Assembly (NCBI RefSeq): GCF_014851685.1
Contig: NZ_JACVAC010000001.1
Coordinates: forward strand, 806,001 to 870,000
DNA: 64,000 nucleotides
Origin: Pseudomonas sp. PDM05
Lineage (GTDB): Bacteria > Pseudomonadota > Gammaproteobacteria > Pseudomonadales > Pseudomonadaceae
Direction: 5' to 3'
Both the position numbers and the translations under genes were made by a program. How positions within the stretch are numbered: position 1 is the stretch's first letter; every line of letters starts with the position of its first letter. This document shows, piece after piece, positions 8,649 to 19,700 of this stretch. Below the pieces are notes generated by a model, which saw only the letters and a program-made list of their open reading frames with translations, did no database searches and was not told the DNA's origin.

Positions 8649-9533
8649 ATGACTCCCCGTTCAGCCCTCGGCGCCCTGCATATCGGCGCATTGATGTTTG
8701 GCCTCACCGGCGTATTCGGCAAGCTGGCGGCGGCGTCGCCGGCCATTATCGTGTTTGGTCGCGCCGCGTTCGCCGTGCTGGCCCTGGCGGTGTTCGCGCG
8801 TTTCGCCAGCAATGCCCCCTGGAAACACCTGGAAAGCCGCGACTGGCGCCGGCTGCTGGTCAGCGGCGTATTGCTGGCGGCGCATTGGGTGACGTTCTTC
8901 ATGGCGGTCAAGGTCGCCGGCGTGGCCGTTGCCACGCTGGGCTTTACCGCGTTCCCGGCGTTTACCGTGATCCTCGAAGGGCTGATCTTCCGTGAACGCA
9001 TCCGCGCCAACGAAGTGCTGCTGGTGGTGCTGGTCAGCATCGGCCTGGTGTTGGTCACGCCAGACTTCAACCTCGCCAGCGCGGCCACCGGCGGCTTGCT
9101 CTGGGGCATCGCGTCGGGGCTGCTGTTTTCCCTGCTGTCGCTGAACAACCGCGCCAGCTCCGGACGGATTCCGGCGGTGCAGGCGGCGCTGTGCCAGAAC
9201 GTGGTGGTCGCCGCCCTGCTCTTGCCCGTGGCGGCGCCTGGTCTGGCGGACGTGCGGGGCATTGATTGGCTGTGGATCGGCCTGCTCGGGGTGTTCTGCA
9301 CCGGCCTGGCCCACAGCCTGTTTGTCGCCAGCCTCGCGGTGATCAAGGCGCGCACCGCGTCGGTGGTGTTCGCCATGGAACCGGTCTATGGCATCACCGT
9401 GGCCTGGCTGCTGTTCGCCGAAACCCCGACCTTACGCATGTTGCTCGGTGGCCTGCTGATCATCGTCGCCATTGTGCTGTCGGGGCTGATGGGCAGTGCG
9501 AGCCAGGCCAAACAGCCCGCGACAACGGCCTGA
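8649..9533 (+). CDS. EamA/DMT-family inner-membrane exporter
   Basis: A 294-residue membrane protein with about ten hydrophobic segments arranged as two EamA repeats (for example MFGLTGVFGKLAAASPAIIV and FAMEPVYGITVAWLLFAET). The second half shows the usual EPVYG motif near the last helices. Such proteins export metabolites or amino acids; the substrate is unknown. Start at 8649 (MTPRSALGALHIGALMFGLT) follows AAGGATCGC; the ORF is open far upstream only because it overlaps the araC-type gene. Confidence 0.9.
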   Translation: MTPRSALGALHIGALMFGLTGVFGKLAAASPAIIVFGRAAFAVLALAVFARFASNAPWKHLESRDWRRLLVSGVLLAAHWVTFFMAVKVAGVAVATLGFTAFPAFTVILEGLIFRERIRANEVLLVVLVSIGLVLVTPDFNLASAATGGLLWGIASGLLFSLLSLNNRASSGRIPAVQAALCQNVVVAALLLPVAAPGLADVRGIDWLWIGLLGVFCTGLAHSLFVASLAVIKARTASVVFAMEPVYGITVAWLLFAETPTLRMLLGGLLIIVAIVLSGLMGSASQAKQPATTA

Positions 9534-9665
9534 TCTATACTTTAAACATCCGCAACAGCCAGTAGTCGTTCAACGGGTACCCGACAGCTCGATGACAGCC
9601 CTGGTGTTTTCCGAAGTTGCTGCAAGCGAGTGGTCACCCCATTAACGCGATGCAGGAGCTTTACC

Positions 9666-9947
9666 ATGGAAATGCTCATCAACTTGTTGGTTCAAATCAT
9701 CAGCGGCGCAGTCGGTGGCAACATCGCCGGCATGACCAAACAAAGTATGGGGACCGGGCTCAACACCTTTCTCGGCGGTATTGGCGGATTGGTACTGGGC
9801 CAGATTGTTTCGGCACTCACCGGCACCGCCGGCACCGAAGCACTGGATGTGGCAGCGGTCGGCAGCAATATCGTCGGCGGTGGCGTCGGCGGGCTTGTGC
9901 TGACGTGGGTCATCGGCTTCATCAAGCAAAAGCTCGACGCCAAATAG
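9666..9947 (+). CDS. Small Gly-rich hydrophobic protein
   Basis: A 93-residue protein of no named family. It is rich in Gly, Ala and Val, with two or three hydrophobic stretches (for example GGIGGLVLGQIVSALTG and GGGVGGLVLTWVIGFIKQKL) and small-residue spacing that suggests packed membrane helices. Start 9666 (MEMLINLLVQIISG) is preceded by GCAGGAGCTTTACC, a good ribosome site; the frame remains open 12 codons upstream. It sits alone between a DMT exporter and a convergent SelT/W/H-like gene. Confidence 0.75.
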   Translation: MEMLINLLVQIISGAVGGNIAGMTKQSMGTGLNTFLGGIGGLVLGQIVSALTGTAGTEALDVAAVGSNIVGGGVGGLVLTWVIGFIKQKLDAK

Positions 9948-9980
9948 GTGCCCGGCCACCGCCCTCAGGGGCGGCGGCCT

Positions 9981-10268
9981 TTACGACGTGCGGTCGTTGT
10001 GCCCGAGGTCGCGTTGCGGGTCGATCCTGTCGCGCACGCGCTGCTTGAGCACCTTGGCTTCGGGGAAACCGCCATCAAGCTTGCGCTCCCAGATCTGCAC
10101 GCCGTCGCAGGTGATGCGAAATGCGCCACCTGTGGCCGGCTCCAGCGCCACCCTGCCCAAGTCATCGGCGAACGTGCTCAACAGTTCCTGGGCCAGCCAC
10201 GCGGCGCGCAACAGCCACTGGCATTGGGTGCAATAGGTGATGACGATCTCGGGTTTGCGCGTGGACAT
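9981..10268 (-). CDS. SelT/SelW/SelH-family (Rdx) protein
   Basis: A 95-residue thioredoxin-fold protein of the Rdx family, which in animals includes selenoproteins W, T and H. The redox motif is near the N-terminus as CTQC (residues 13-16), with cysteine where the eukaryotic proteins carry selenocysteine. The tail of family features (GGAFRI, IWERKLDGGFPEAKVLKQRV) is present. The precise role in bacteria is unknown; a thiol redox role is likely from the motif. It is divergent from the patatin autotransporter gene. Confidence 0.88.
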   Translation of the reverse strand: MSTRKPEIVITYCTQCQWLLRAAWLAQELLSTFADDLGRVALEPATGGAFRITCDGVQIWERKLDGGFPEAKVLKQRVRDRIDPQRDLGHNDRTS

Positions 10269-10352
10269 TGTTTGACAGGCTCCTGGCGTAACGGGCTTGG
10301 GGGTTCGGGTGGCTATAATACCGGCCTTTATCGCCCAGCCCCGAGATTCACG

Positions 10353-12542
10353 ATGCGCCGCCTGTTGTCCTGCCTACTGCTGTGCCTGCTCCCCCTCCTC
10401 GCCCAAGCCGTTGAAAGCCCACGCCCGAAAATCGGCCTGGTGCTCTCCGGCGGCGCCGCCCGAGGCCTGTCGCATATCGGCGTGCTCAAGGCCCTGGAAG
10501 AACAGGGCATCCAGATCGATGCCATTGCCGGCACCAGCATGGGCGCGGTGATCGGCGGGCTGTACGCCTCCGGCTACAAGATCGACGAGCTGGAAAAGCT
10601 CGCGCTGAGCATCGACTGGCAACAGGCCCTGTCCGACGCGCCGCCACGGGAAGACGTGCCGTTCCGGCGCAAGCAGGATGACCGCGATTTCCTGATCAAA
10701 CAGAAACTCAGCTTTCGCGACGACGGCAGCCTGGGCTTGCCACTGGGTGTGATCCAGGGCCAGAACCTGGCGTTGCTGCTGGAAAGCATGTTCGCCCACG
10801 CCAGCAACACGCGAAATTTCGACAAGCTGCCGATCCCGTTTCGTGCCGTAGCCACCGACATCACCACCGGGGAAAAGGTGGTATTTCGCAAGGGCCATCT
10901 GCCCCAGGTGATCCGCGCCAGCATGTCGATCCCGGCGGTGTTCGCCCCGGTGGAACTGGACGGCCGACTGCTGGTGGACGGCGGCATGACCGACAATATC
11001 CCGCTGGATGTGGCGCGGGAGATGGGCGTGGATATCGCCATCGTGGTGGACATCGGCACCCCGCTACGTTCGCGCAAACAACTGGCAACGGTGGTGGACG
11101 TACTCAACCAATCCATCACCCTGATGACCCGGCGCAATTCCGAAGAACAGCTCAAGGACCTGCACCCCAAGGACGTGCTGATCCAGCCGCCCCTGGCCGC
11201 CTACGGCGTGACCGACTTCGGCCGCGCCAAGGACATGATCGACGCCGGCTACCGCGCCACCCGCGCCCTCGACTTACGCCTGGCGCACCTGCGTCCCGCC
11301 GCCCCCATCGACGCGCAATTGATCGCTGCACGCACGCCGGGCGAGCGCACGCCAGTGATTACCGCGATCAACGTGGAAAACGACTCCAAGGTCAGCGACG
11401 ACGTGATCCGCTACTACATTCGCCAACCCTTGGGCGAACCGCTCAACCTGGGGCGCCTGCAAACCGACATGGGCACCTTGTACGGCCTGGATTACTTCGA
11501 GCAAGTGCAATATCGCGTGGTGAAAAAGGGCCAGGACAACACCTTGGTAATCAGCGCACGGGGCAAGCGCGCCGGCACCGACTACCTGCGCCTGGGCCTG
11601 AACCTGTCGGACGACATGCGCGGCGACAGCGCCTTCAACCTCGGCGCCAGCTACCGCATGAACGGCATCAACCGCCTCGGCGCCGAATGGCTGACGCGCG
11701 TGCAGATCGGTGATCGCCAGGAGCTGTACAGCGAGTTCTATCAACCACTGGATACCGGTTCACGCTACTTCGTCGCACCCTACATCAGCGCCCAGGCGCA
11801 GAACGTGGAATTGATCCTGGACAACGACCCTATCTCCGAATACCGCCTGGAACGCTACGGCTTTGGCTTGAACCTGGGACGCCAGATCGGCAACAGCGGC
11901 GAAATCCGCTTTGGCGTCGGCGAAGCCTGGGGCAAGGCGGATGTGCGCATCGGCGACCGCGACCTGCCGAGCGTGAGCTTCAGCGAAGGCTTCTATGAGC
12001 TGAAGTACTCCTTCGACTCCCTGGATAACGTGTACTTCCCCCATACCGGCGAAGACATCGGCCTGGCCTACCGGGAATTCGAACCGGGGCTCGGCTCGGA
12101 CCAGCGCTACCGCCAGTGGGAGTTCAAGCTGGACAAGGCCATGAGCAGCGGCCCGGACACCCTGATCCTGGGCGGGCGCTACGGGCGTACGCTGGATAAA
12201 TCCGACGTGGTGATTTCCAGCTTCCTGCTGGGTGGGGCGCGACAGTTGTCGGGGTTTCGCGAAGATGCCATCTCGGGACAGAACATCAGCCTGATGCGCG
12301 CGGTGTATTACCGCCGGCTGACACCGCGCTCGTACTTGCCGCTGGATTTCCCACTGTACCTGGGTGCGTCAGTGGAGCGCGGTCGGGCGTGGAACAACGA
12401 CAACGAGTTCGACAGTGGGTATATCAACGCGGCGAGCGTTTTCCTGGGCTTCGATACGCCGTTGGGGCCGCTGAATTTCAGCTATGGGTTCAATGATGAC
12501 AATCAGAAGGCGGTGTACCTGAACCTGGGCCAAACCTTCTAG
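10353..12542 (+). CDS. plpD: PlpD-type patatin-like phospholipase, type Vd autotransporter
   Basis: A 729-residue outer-membrane autotransporter with an N-terminal lipase. A signal peptide (MRRLLSCLLLCLLPLLAQA) is followed by a patatin domain with the oxyanion glycines GGAARGL, nucleophile S62 in GTSMG and catalytic D209 in DGG. After about residue 320 comes a POTRA-like segment (ITAINVENDSKVSDDVIRYY) and a beta-barrel of the BamA/D15 type ending in the terminal Phe (YLNLGQTF) expected for outer-membrane insertion. This order matches PlpD of P. aeruginosa. The product is probably a secreted or surface phospholipase A1. Start at 10353 follows directly on the signal-peptide reading; the 135 upstream codons in frame are not part of the protein. 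Confidence 0.92.
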   Translation: MRRLLSCLLLCLLPLLAQAVESPRPKIGLVLSGGAARGLSHIGVLKALEEQGIQIDAIAGTSMGAVIGGLYASGYKIDELEKLALSIDWQQALSDAPPREDVPFRRKQDDRDFLIKQKLSFRDDGSLGLPLGVIQGQNLALLLESMFAHASNTRNFDKLPIPFRAVATDITTGEKVVFRKGHLPQVIRASMSIPAVFAPVELDGRLLVDGGMTDNIPLDVAREMGVDIAIVVDIGTPLRSRKQLATVVDVLNQSITLMTRRNSEEQLKDLHPKDVLIQPPLAAYGVTDFGRAKDMIDAGYRATRALDLRLAHLRPAAPIDAQLIAARTPGERTPVITAINVENDSKVSDDVIRYYIRQPLGEPLNLGRLQTDMGTLYGLDYFEQVQYRVVKKGQDNTLVISARGKRAGTDYLRLGLNLSDDMRGDSAFNLGASYRMNGINRLGAEWLTRVQIGDRQELYSEFYQPLDTGSRYFVAPYISAQAQNVELILDNDPISEYRLERYGFGLNLGRQIGNSGEIRFGVGEAWGKADVRIGDRDLPSVSFSEGFYELKYSFDSLDNVYFPHTGEDIGLAYREFEPGLGSDQRYRQWEFKLDKAMSSGPDTLILGGRYGRTLDKSDVVISSFLLGGARQLSGFREDAISGQNISLMRAVYYRRLTPRSYLPLDFPLYLGASVERGRAWNNDNEFDSGYINAASVFLGFDTPLGPLNFSYGFNDDNQKAVYLNLGQTF

Positions 12543-12563
12543 AAAGCCGAACACAAAACCAAA

Positions 12564-12653
12564 TGTGGGAGCGGGCTTGCCCGCGAAGGCGGTGGATCAG
12601 CCAATGAATCTGTTGACTGACACACCACATTCGCGAGCAAGCCCGCTCCCACA
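12564..12653. repeat. REP pair (REPIN)
   Basis: Inverted pair of REP heads (tgtgggagcgggcttgcccgcga and its complement with 'gcgagcaagcccgctcccac') separated by about 40 bp, located between the convergent plpD and marR-type genes. Confidence 0.92.
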
Positions 12654-12677
12654 GTTTGATCTTAGTCGTATCCGCAA

Positions 12678-13112
12678 TCAGGACTTTTCCAGGTTCGCCA
12701 GGATGTGCCCGTGCACCCGCATGCACACGCGCATATCCTCTTCATCCACGCCTACAAACAGCTCACGGCGCAGTTGCGTGGCAATTGTCTCGATCTGGTC
12801 GATCAACGGGCGCGCGGTATCACACAGCAGGATGCGCTTGGCACGGCGGTCTTCGACCACCGCCTGGCGTTGCACCAGGCCTTGGCTTTCCAGGCTGTCG
12901 AGCAGCCTGGCCAAGGTTGGCCCTTCTACGCCGACACTTTGTGCGAGCTCACGCTGGGTAGGGGCTTCTTCGAACCGGGCCAGGTGCAACAGCACCAGCC
13001 AGCGTGCCTGGGACAACCCCAGCCCCGCCAGACGGCGATCCAGTTCGGCGCGCCAACCTCGGGACATTTGCGCCAACTGCATGCCAAAGCGGTGTTGATC
13101 GGTTAACGGCAT
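12678..13112 (-). CDS. MarR/SlyA-family transcriptional regulator
   Basis: A 144-residue winged-helix regulator. The recognition region is seen in LAQSVGVEGPTLARLLDSLE and the wing in GLVQRQAVVEDRRAKRILL (DxR motif). The sequence resembles SlyA-type MarR proteins, which are usually repressors released by small ligands or oxidants. It lies between recQ (upstream, same strand) and plpD (convergent), so no obvious target operon is adjacent. An 11-bp palindrome lies 37 bp upstream. Confidence 0.9.
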   Translation of the reverse strand: MPLTDQHRFGMQLAQMSRGWRAELDRRLAGLGLSQARWLVLLHLARFEEAPTQRELAQSVGVEGPTLARLLDSLESQGLVQRQAVVEDRRAKRILLCDTARPLIDQIETIATQLRRELFVGVDEEDMRVCMRVHGHILANLEKS

Positions 13113-13148
13113 AAAAAACTCATGGTTTAGACTGAAAATAAAGTGTGG

Positions 13149-13159
13149 CTAATTATTAG
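13149..13159. promoter_or_regulatory. Candidate MarR-type operator
   Basis: CTAATTATTAG is a perfect dyad (CTAAT-T-ATTAG), 37 bp before the MarR/SlyA-family start, similar to the A/T-rich TTAG...CTAA sites of SlyA-like repressors. Probably an autoregulatory site; the assignment rests on position only. Confidence 0.4.
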
Positions 13160-13233
13160 TCAGCTAAGCATGAGCCCTGCCAACAGGCAAGAGGTGCTAT
13201 GTACTGATTCGTTACATTGTCGTAATTGGCACA

Positions 13234-15360
13234 CTAAATTTCGAATTCAGACTGCAAAGCGGCACGCACGCAGTACAAAACCCCTTCAGGCACACGCCCG
13301 GTGAACAACGGCGCGATCTCCGCCACAGGTGGCAATTCGCCCTCTCCGTCAAGGAACGCGTCCTGGATTTCGCCGAGCAGATCCTCCGGCAGATCAAGTG
13401 CCTGTTCCAGCGACAGCTGCTGGGCGCCAATGGACTCCGCCAAAAGGGTGTAGACGTTCTTCTCCGAACATTGCAACTGGCCGGCGATCTGGATCGGCGT
13501 CATGCCGGCGCGCGCCAGGCTGATCAGTTCGTGGCGAATATCCGCGACTTCCTTCGGCGCTTCGGCCTGGCCACCGAGCACTTCGAGAAACGCCTGCCCA
13601 TAACGCTCCAGCTTGCGCGCACCCACGCCACTGACCCGGGCCATTTGCGCCATCGTTGTCGGCTGCTCGCGCAGCATCTCCAGCAAGGTGGAGTCGGGGA
13701 AGATAACGTACGGCGGCACGCTGTGTTCCTGGGCCAATTTGCGCCGCAGGGTGCGCAAGGCTTCCCACTGTTCACGCTCTTCGCCACGCACCAGTTGGCT
13801 GGCCTGGCTGGTGCTGGTCTTCGCAGTGGTTTGCGGCTTGAGGTCGCGGCGCAATTCAAGGCTGACTTCGCCCTTGAGCAGCGGCCGGCAACTGTCATTC
13901 AAGCGCAGGCCGCCATAGCCCTCGATGTCGATGTCCACCAGGCCACGCGCGACCATCTGCCGGAACAGCGAGCGCCACTCCCCTTCGGCGCGGGCCTTGC
14001 CAACGCCATAGACCGAGAGTTTTTCATGACCGAAGCTGCGGACCTTTTCGTTGTCCTTGCCCAGCAGCACATCCACCAAATGGCCGACGCCATAACGCTG
14101 GCCGGTGCGATAGATGGCGGACAAGCCCTGGCGTGCCGGCTCGGTGGCATCCCAGGTCTGCACGCCATCGGTGCAGTTGTCACAATGGCCACAGGGCTCG
14201 GGCATGTCTTCGTCGAAATAGGCGAGCAACGTCTGGCGGCGGCAGCGGGTTTCTTCACACAGCGAGAGCATGGCGTCGAGCTTGTGCTGTTCCAGGCGTT
14301 TGTGACGCTCGTCGCCTTCGGAGTTTTGCAGCATCTGCTTGAGCATCACCACGTCTTGCAGGCCGTAGACCATCCACGCATCCGCCGGCAGGCCGTCACG
14401 GCCCGCACGACCGGTTTCCTGGTAGTACGCCTCAAGGGACTTGGGCAGGTCCATGTGTGCCACAAAGCGCACGTTGGATTTGTCGATCCCCATGCCAAAC
14501 GCGATGGTAGCAACCATGATCAGGCCTTCCTCGTTGAGGAAGCGCTTTTGGTGCGCCGAGCGCGTTTCGTTGGGCAGGCCGGCGTGGTACGGCAACGCCG
14601 GGTAGCCCTGCTCGCAGAGGAACGCCGCGACTTCATCGACCTTCTTGCGCGACAGGCAATAGACGATGCCCGCATCGCTGCGCCGCTCGGAGAGGAACGC
14701 GAGCAGCTGCTTGCGCGGCTGCTCCTTGGGCACGATGCGGTAGAAAATATTCGGGCGGTCGAAGCTCGACAGGAAGCGCTCGGCGTTCTGCAAATGCAGG
14801 CGCTCGACGATTTCTTCGCGGGTGCGTTTGTCGGCAGTGGCGGTCAGGGCGATACGCGGCACATCGGGAAACAGCTCGGCCAACTGGCCCAGTTGCAGGT
14901 ATTCGCGCCGGAAATCGTGGCCCCATTGCGATACGCAGTGGGCTTCATCGATGGCGAACAGGGCGATTTCCAGGCTCTGCAGGAACGCCAGCATGCGCGG
15001 CTGTACCAGGCGCTCGGGCGCCAGATAGAGCATCTTCACCTCACCGCGCTTGATCCGCGCGGCCAGGTCGCGCTGCTGTTCGGCGCTGAGGGTGGAGTTC
15101 AAGGACGCTGCGGCGACGCCCAGTTCTTCCAGGGTCGCAACCTGGTCGTCCATCAACGCGATCAGCGGCGACACCACCACCGCCAGCCCGTTGCGCAACA
15201 GCGCCGGCACCTGGAAGCACAACGACTTGCCGCCGCCGGTAGGCATCAGTACCAGGGCATCACCGCCACTGGCCACGCGCTCAATGATCGCACCCTGGCG
15301 GCCACGAAAACTGTCGTAGCCGAAGATGTCCTTGAGGACGCGTTGAGCCTGCTCGAGCAT
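13234..15360 (-). CDS. recQ: ATP-dependent DNA helicase RecQ
   Basis: A 3'-to-5' helicase of recombination repair. Residues run through helicase motif I ([12 protein letters not shown]), the DEAH-type box ([17 protein letters not shown]), the RecQ-Ct zinc-binding cysteines ([15 protein letters not shown] and CGHCDNC), and an HRDC domain ([18 protein letters not shown]). At 708 residues it is longer than the roughly 610 of E. coli RecQ; the extra C-terminus (about 600-708) looks like an added helix-turn-helix module ([20 protein letters not shown]). I chose ATG 15360 ([20 protein letters not shown]), the normal RecQ N-terminus, over the 50-codon upstream extension. Confidence 0.95.
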   Translation of the reverse strand: MLEQAQRVLKDIFGYDSFRGRQGAIIERVASGGDALVLMPTGGGKSLCFQVPALLRNGLAVVVSPLIALMDDQVATLEELGVAAASLNSTLSAEQQRDLAARIKRGEVKMLYLAPERLVQPRMLAFLQSLEIALFAIDEAHCVSQWGHDFRREYLQLGQLAELFPDVPRIALTATADKRTREEIVERLHLQNAERFLSSFDRPNIFYRIVPKEQPRKQLLAFLSERRSDAGIVYCLSRKKVDEVAAFLCEQGYPALPYHAGLPNETRSAHQKRFLNEEGLIMVATIAFGMGIDKSNVRFVAHMDLPKSLEAYYQETGRAGRDGLPADAWMVYGLQDVVMLKQMLQNSEGDERHKRLEQHKLDAMLSLCEETRCRRQTLLAYFDEDMPEPCGHCDNCTDGVQTWDATEPARQGLSAIYRTGQRYGVGHLVDVLLGKDNEKVRSFGHEKLSVYGVGKARAEGEWRSLFRQMVARGLVDIDIEGYGGLRLNDSCRPLLKGEVSLELRRDLKPQTTAKTSTSQASQLVRGEEREQWEALRTLRRKLAQEHSVPPYVIFPDSTLLEMLREQPTTMAQMARVSGVGARKLERYGQAFLEVLGGQAEAPKEVADIRHELISLARAGMTPIQIAGQLQCSEKNVYTLLAESIGAQQLSLEQALDLPEDLLGEIQDAFLDGEGELPPVAEIAPLFTGRVPEGVLYCVRAALQSEFEI

Positions 15361-15625
15361 GTAAAACTCCAAAATATCGCCGAAATCCCTCTGTACAGGC
15401 TGGCCGAAAAAATCCGTCCTCACGGGAAATAATCCGTAAGCGAAGTTTTCGCGGGTTGGCGCTTGGCCTGCAGGGGCATCACAAAACGCGGCAGTATACC
15501 CGAGCGACACCCGGCAAAGGGCGCGGCTGACGAATAGCGGCCGCGATCTAATCTGCCATGCGGCTGGCCTGGGCGCTCAAGAAAGCCTAGAATTCAGCAT
15601 CGTTTATTCCCAAGGTAGTCCTTCA

Positions 15626-16213
15626 ATGTCCTTCGCTGAGCAACTAACCCGCCTGCAAGCCTTCCTCGACGCCGATGAGCTGCATGACGAGGCGCTGGAC
15701 TACGTGGCCGCCCACGGCTACCTGACCGCCCTGTCCATCTGTGCCGAGCCTGTTCCTGATCGTGAATGGATCGACGCCCTGTTCGCCGAAGAGCCGCACT
15801 ACGCCGACGCCGCCCAGCGCGAAGAAATCGAATCGACCCTGATCGCCCTCAAAGCCCACATCGGTCGCCAACTGGCCTCCGACGAGGAATTCGAGCTGCC
15901 GTGCGACCTGGACCTGGGCGAAGAGCCGGACGACTCCGACTTGCGCGGCTGGTGCATCGGCTTCATGGAAGGCGTGTTCCTGCGCGAAGCCGCCTGGTTC
16001 GAAACCGCCGAGGAAGAAGTCAGCGAGATGCTGCTGCCGATCATGGTCGGTTCGGGCCTGTTCGACGACCAGCCAGAGTTCGCCGACATCGCCTCCGACG
16101 CCAACCTGATGGACGACATGATCGTACAGATCCCGGAAGCCCTGACCGCCCTGTACCTGCTGTGCAACGCCCCTGACGAAAAACCGGCGATCCTCAAGCC
16201 ACGTCACCACTGA
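15626..16213 (+). CDS. YecA-family (UPF0149) protein
   Basis: A 195-residue acidic protein of the YecA/YgfB-like UPF0149 family, recognised by the central RGWCIGFMEGVFLREAAW segment. Its function is not established. It is divergent from recQ, and the ybaN-like gene follows 5 bp after its stop, suggesting one transcript. Confidence 0.82.
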   Translation: MSFAEQLTRLQAFLDADELHDEALDYVAAHGYLTALSICAEPVPDREWIDALFAEEPHYADAAQREEIESTLIALKAHIGRQLASDEEFELPCDLDLGEEPDDSDLRGWCIGFMEGVFLREAAWFETAEEEVSEMLLPIMVGSGLFDDQPEFADIASDANLMDDMIVQIPEALTALYLLCNAPDEKPAILKPRHH

Positions 16214-16218
16214 GTCGT

Positions 16219-16617
16219 TTGCCCGTGACACCCATGGGCAATCGCTCGCCTCTCCTGCGTTACGTGCTGCTGGCCATCGGCTGGCTGAGCGTAGCGCTGG
16301 GGGTGATTGGCATTTTCCTGCCGGTGTTGCCAACCACGCCCTTCCTGCTCCTCGCCGCCGCCTGCTTCGCCCGCAGCTCTCCGCGCTTCTACCACTGGCT
16401 GGTGGAACACCCGCGCCTGGGCCCGTGGATTCGCGATTACCTGGACGGCAACGGCATCCCCCTCAAAGGCAAGGTCTACGCCATCGGTTTGATGTGGCTG
16501 AGTATCGGCCTGTCCTGCTATCTGGTACCTCTACCGTGGGCACGCGGCTTCATGCTGACCAGTGCCGTGCTGGTGTCGATCTACATCCTGCGCCAGAAAA
16601 CCCTGCCGCCGCGCTAG
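16219..16617 (+). CDS. YbaN-like DUF454 inner-membrane protein
   Basis: A 132-residue membrane protein of the DUF454/YbaN family: an N-terminal helix (LLRYVLLAIGWLSVALGVIG), the family motif FLPVLPTTPFLLLAAACFARSS and two C-terminal helices. Function unknown. The start is uncertain: the given coordinate is a TTG, while GTG 16225 and ATG 16234 (MGNRSPLLRYVLL) are in frame and the ATG is at least as likely. It follows the yecA-like gene closely. Confidence 0.85.
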   Translation: MPVTPMGNRSPLLRYVLLAIGWLSVALGVIGIFLPVLPTTPFLLLAAACFARSSPRFYHWLVEHPRLGPWIRDYLDGNGIPLKGKVYAIGLMWLSIGLSCYLVPLPWARGFMLTSAVLVSIYILRQKTLPPR

Positions 16618-16736
16618 ACACACCCTGCGACATTCTCCCTCACACGACCTTGGTCGACACTGACTAACCCCATGCATCATGCGAGACTGTCCAACCGGGC
16701 CTGAAATGCCCGGGCGTTCTTATGCTCGGAGTTACC

Positions 16737-19700
16737 ATGACGCTGTCCAGCGGGCTGATCGCCGCCGTTGCCCTGGCCTATATGGCCATTATGTTCGCCA
16801 TCGCCTTTTATGGTGACCGCCGCCGTGCGCCGCTGCCGCCCCGCATGCGTGCCTGGGTGTACAGCCTGTCGCTGGCAGTCTACTGCACCAGTTGGACCTT
16901 CTTTGGCTCCGTAGGGCAAGCTGCCGAACAGTTGTGGGCGTTTTTACCGATCTACCTGGGACCGGTGCTGCTACTGGTGCTGGCACCTTGGGTGCTGCAA
17001 AAGATGATCCTGATCAGCAAGCAGGAAAACATCACCTCCATCGCCGACTTTATCGCCGCACGCTACGGCAAATCCCAATCCCTGGCCGTGGTGGTGGCGC
17101 TGATCTGCCTGGTCGGCGTACTGCCCTATATCGCCCTGCAACTCAAAGGCATTGTGTTGGGGGTGAACCTGCTGATCGGCGCAGGCGCCGACACCACCGG
17201 CACCCGCGCCCAGGACACGGCGCTGATCGTGTCACTGGTTCTGGCCCTGTTCACCATCGTCTTCGGCACCCGCAACCTCGACGCCACCGAGCACCACCGT
17301 GGCATGGTGCTGGCGATTGCATTTGAGTCGCTGGTCAAGCTGTTCGCCTTTCTCGCGGTCGGCGCGTTTGTGACCTACGGCCTGTATGACGGTTTCGGCG
17401 ACCTGTTCAGCCAGGCGATGCTTGCACCGCGCCTCGACGAATACTGGAAAGAGACAGTCAACTGGCCGTCGATGGTGGTGCAGACCGGCGTGGCCATGAT
17501 GGCGATCATCTGCCTGCCCCGGCAGTTCCATGTGACGGTGGTGGAGAACATCGACCCGCAGGACCTGCGCCTGGCCAAATGGGTATTCCCCGCCTACCTG
17601 ATCCTCGCCGCACTGTTCGTCGTCCCTATCGCCCTCGGCGGCAAGATGCTGTTGCCCGGTTCGGTATTGCCGGATTCCTATGTAATCAGCCTGCCCATGG
17701 CCGAAGCGCATCCGGCCCTCGCCGTGCTGGCGTTTATCGGCGGCGCCTCGGCAGCCACCGGCATGGTGATCGTGGCGAGCATCGCCCTGTCGACCATGGT
17801 CTCCAACGACATGTTGCTACCCTGGCTATTGCGCCGTTCCAGCGCCGAGCGGCCGTTCGAAGTGTTCCGGCACTGGATGCTCTCGGTACGCCGGGTCAGC
17901 ATCGTGATCATCCTTCTGCTGGCCTACGTGAGCTATCGCTTGCTGGGCTCCACCGCGAGCCTGGCGACCATCGGCCAGATCGCCTTTGCCGCCGTGACCC
18001 AACTGGCACCGGCGATGCTGGGTGCGTTGTATTGGAAGCAGGCCAACCGGCGCGGCGTGTTTGCCGGCTTGGCGGCGGGGACTTTCCTGTGGTTCTACAC
18101 CCTGGTCCTACCTGTGACGGCGAAAAGTCTCGGCTGGTCGCTAAGTCTTTTCCCTGGCCTGACGTGGATGCACTCCCATCCGTTTGGCTTGTCCGTGACC
18201 TCATTGACCCTGGGCACCGTGTTCTCCCTGGCAGGCAACTTCACGCTGTTCGTGTGGGTGTCGATGCTGTCGCGCACACGAGTGTCCGAGCACTGGCAGG
18301 CCGGGCGTTTTATCGGCCAGGAAATCAGCCAGCGCGCCAACGCACGCTCGATGCTGTCGGTACAGATCAGCGACCTGCTCAGCCTGGCCGCACGTTTTGT
18401 CGGTGAAGAACGCGCCCAGCAGAGTTTCATCCGCTTCGCCTATCGCCAGGGCAAAGGTTTCAACCCCAACCAGAACGCCGACAACGATTGGATCGCCCAC
18501 ACCGAACGCCTGCTGGCCGGTGTGCTCGGCGCTTCGTCGACACGTGCTGTAGTAAAAGCCGCGATTGAAGGTCGGGAAATGCAACTGGAGGACGTCGTAC
18601 GTATCGCCGACGAAGCCTCCGAGGTGCTGCAATTCAACCGGGCCCTGCTGCAAGGTGCGATTGAAAACATTACCCAGGGCATCAGCGTGGTGGACCAGTC
18701 TCTCAAGTTGGTGGCGTGGAACCGACGCTACCTGGAGCTGTTCAACTACCCGGAAGGCCTGATCAGCGTCGGCCGGCCGATTGCCGACATCATCCGTTAC
18801 AACGCCGAGCGCGGCCTGTGCGGGCCGGGTGAGGCCGAAGTCCATGTGGCGCGTCGCCTGCACTGGATGCGCCAGGGCCGCGCGCACACCTCAGAGCGCT
18901 TGTTCCCCAACGGGCGGGTGATCGAGCTGATCGGCAACCCGATGCCGGGTGGTGGTTTCGTCATGAGCTTCACCGACATCACCGCGTTCCGCGAAGCCGA
19001 GCAAGCGCTCACTGAGGCCAACGAGGGCCTTGAGCAGCGGGTGACCGAGCGCACCCATGAACTGTCGCAGCTCAACGTGGCACTCACTGACGCCAAGGGC
19101 GTGGCCGAATCCGCCAGCCAGTCGAAGACCCGTTTCCTCGCGGCGGTCAGCCATGACCTGATGCAACCACTCAACGCCGCCCGGCTGTTTTCCGCAGCGC
19201 TGTCACATCAGAACGACGGCATGTCCAGTGAAGCCCGGCAATTGGTGCAGCATCTGGACAGTTCGCTGCGTTCCGCCGAGGACCTGATCAGCGACCTGCT
19301 GGACATCTCGCGCCTGGAAAACGGCAAGATCAACCCGCAGCGCCAACCCTTTGCACTCAATGAGCTGTTCGACACCCTCGGCGCCGAGTTCAAGGCCCTG
19401 GCCCAGGAACAAGGCTTGCGCTTTCGCGTGCGCGGCAGCCGTTTGCGGGTGGACAGCGACATCAAGCTGCTGCGGCGAATCTTGCAGAATTTTCTCACCA
19501 ACGCCTTCCGCTATGCCGACGGCCCGGTGCTGCTTGGCGTACGTCGCCGCGAGGGCGAGTTATGCCTGGAAGTCTGGGACCGTGGCCCCGGCATTCCACT
19601 GGATAAACAGAAGGTGATCTTCGAAGAGTTCAAGCGTCTCGACAGCCACCAGACCCGCGCGGAAAAGGGCCTGGGCCTGGGCCTGGCAATTGCCGATGGC

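Noticed and set aside
13471..15432. 653-residue ORF antisense to recQ
   Set aside because: It is the reverse-strand shadow of recQ, caused by high GC and codon bias, with no recognisable domain.
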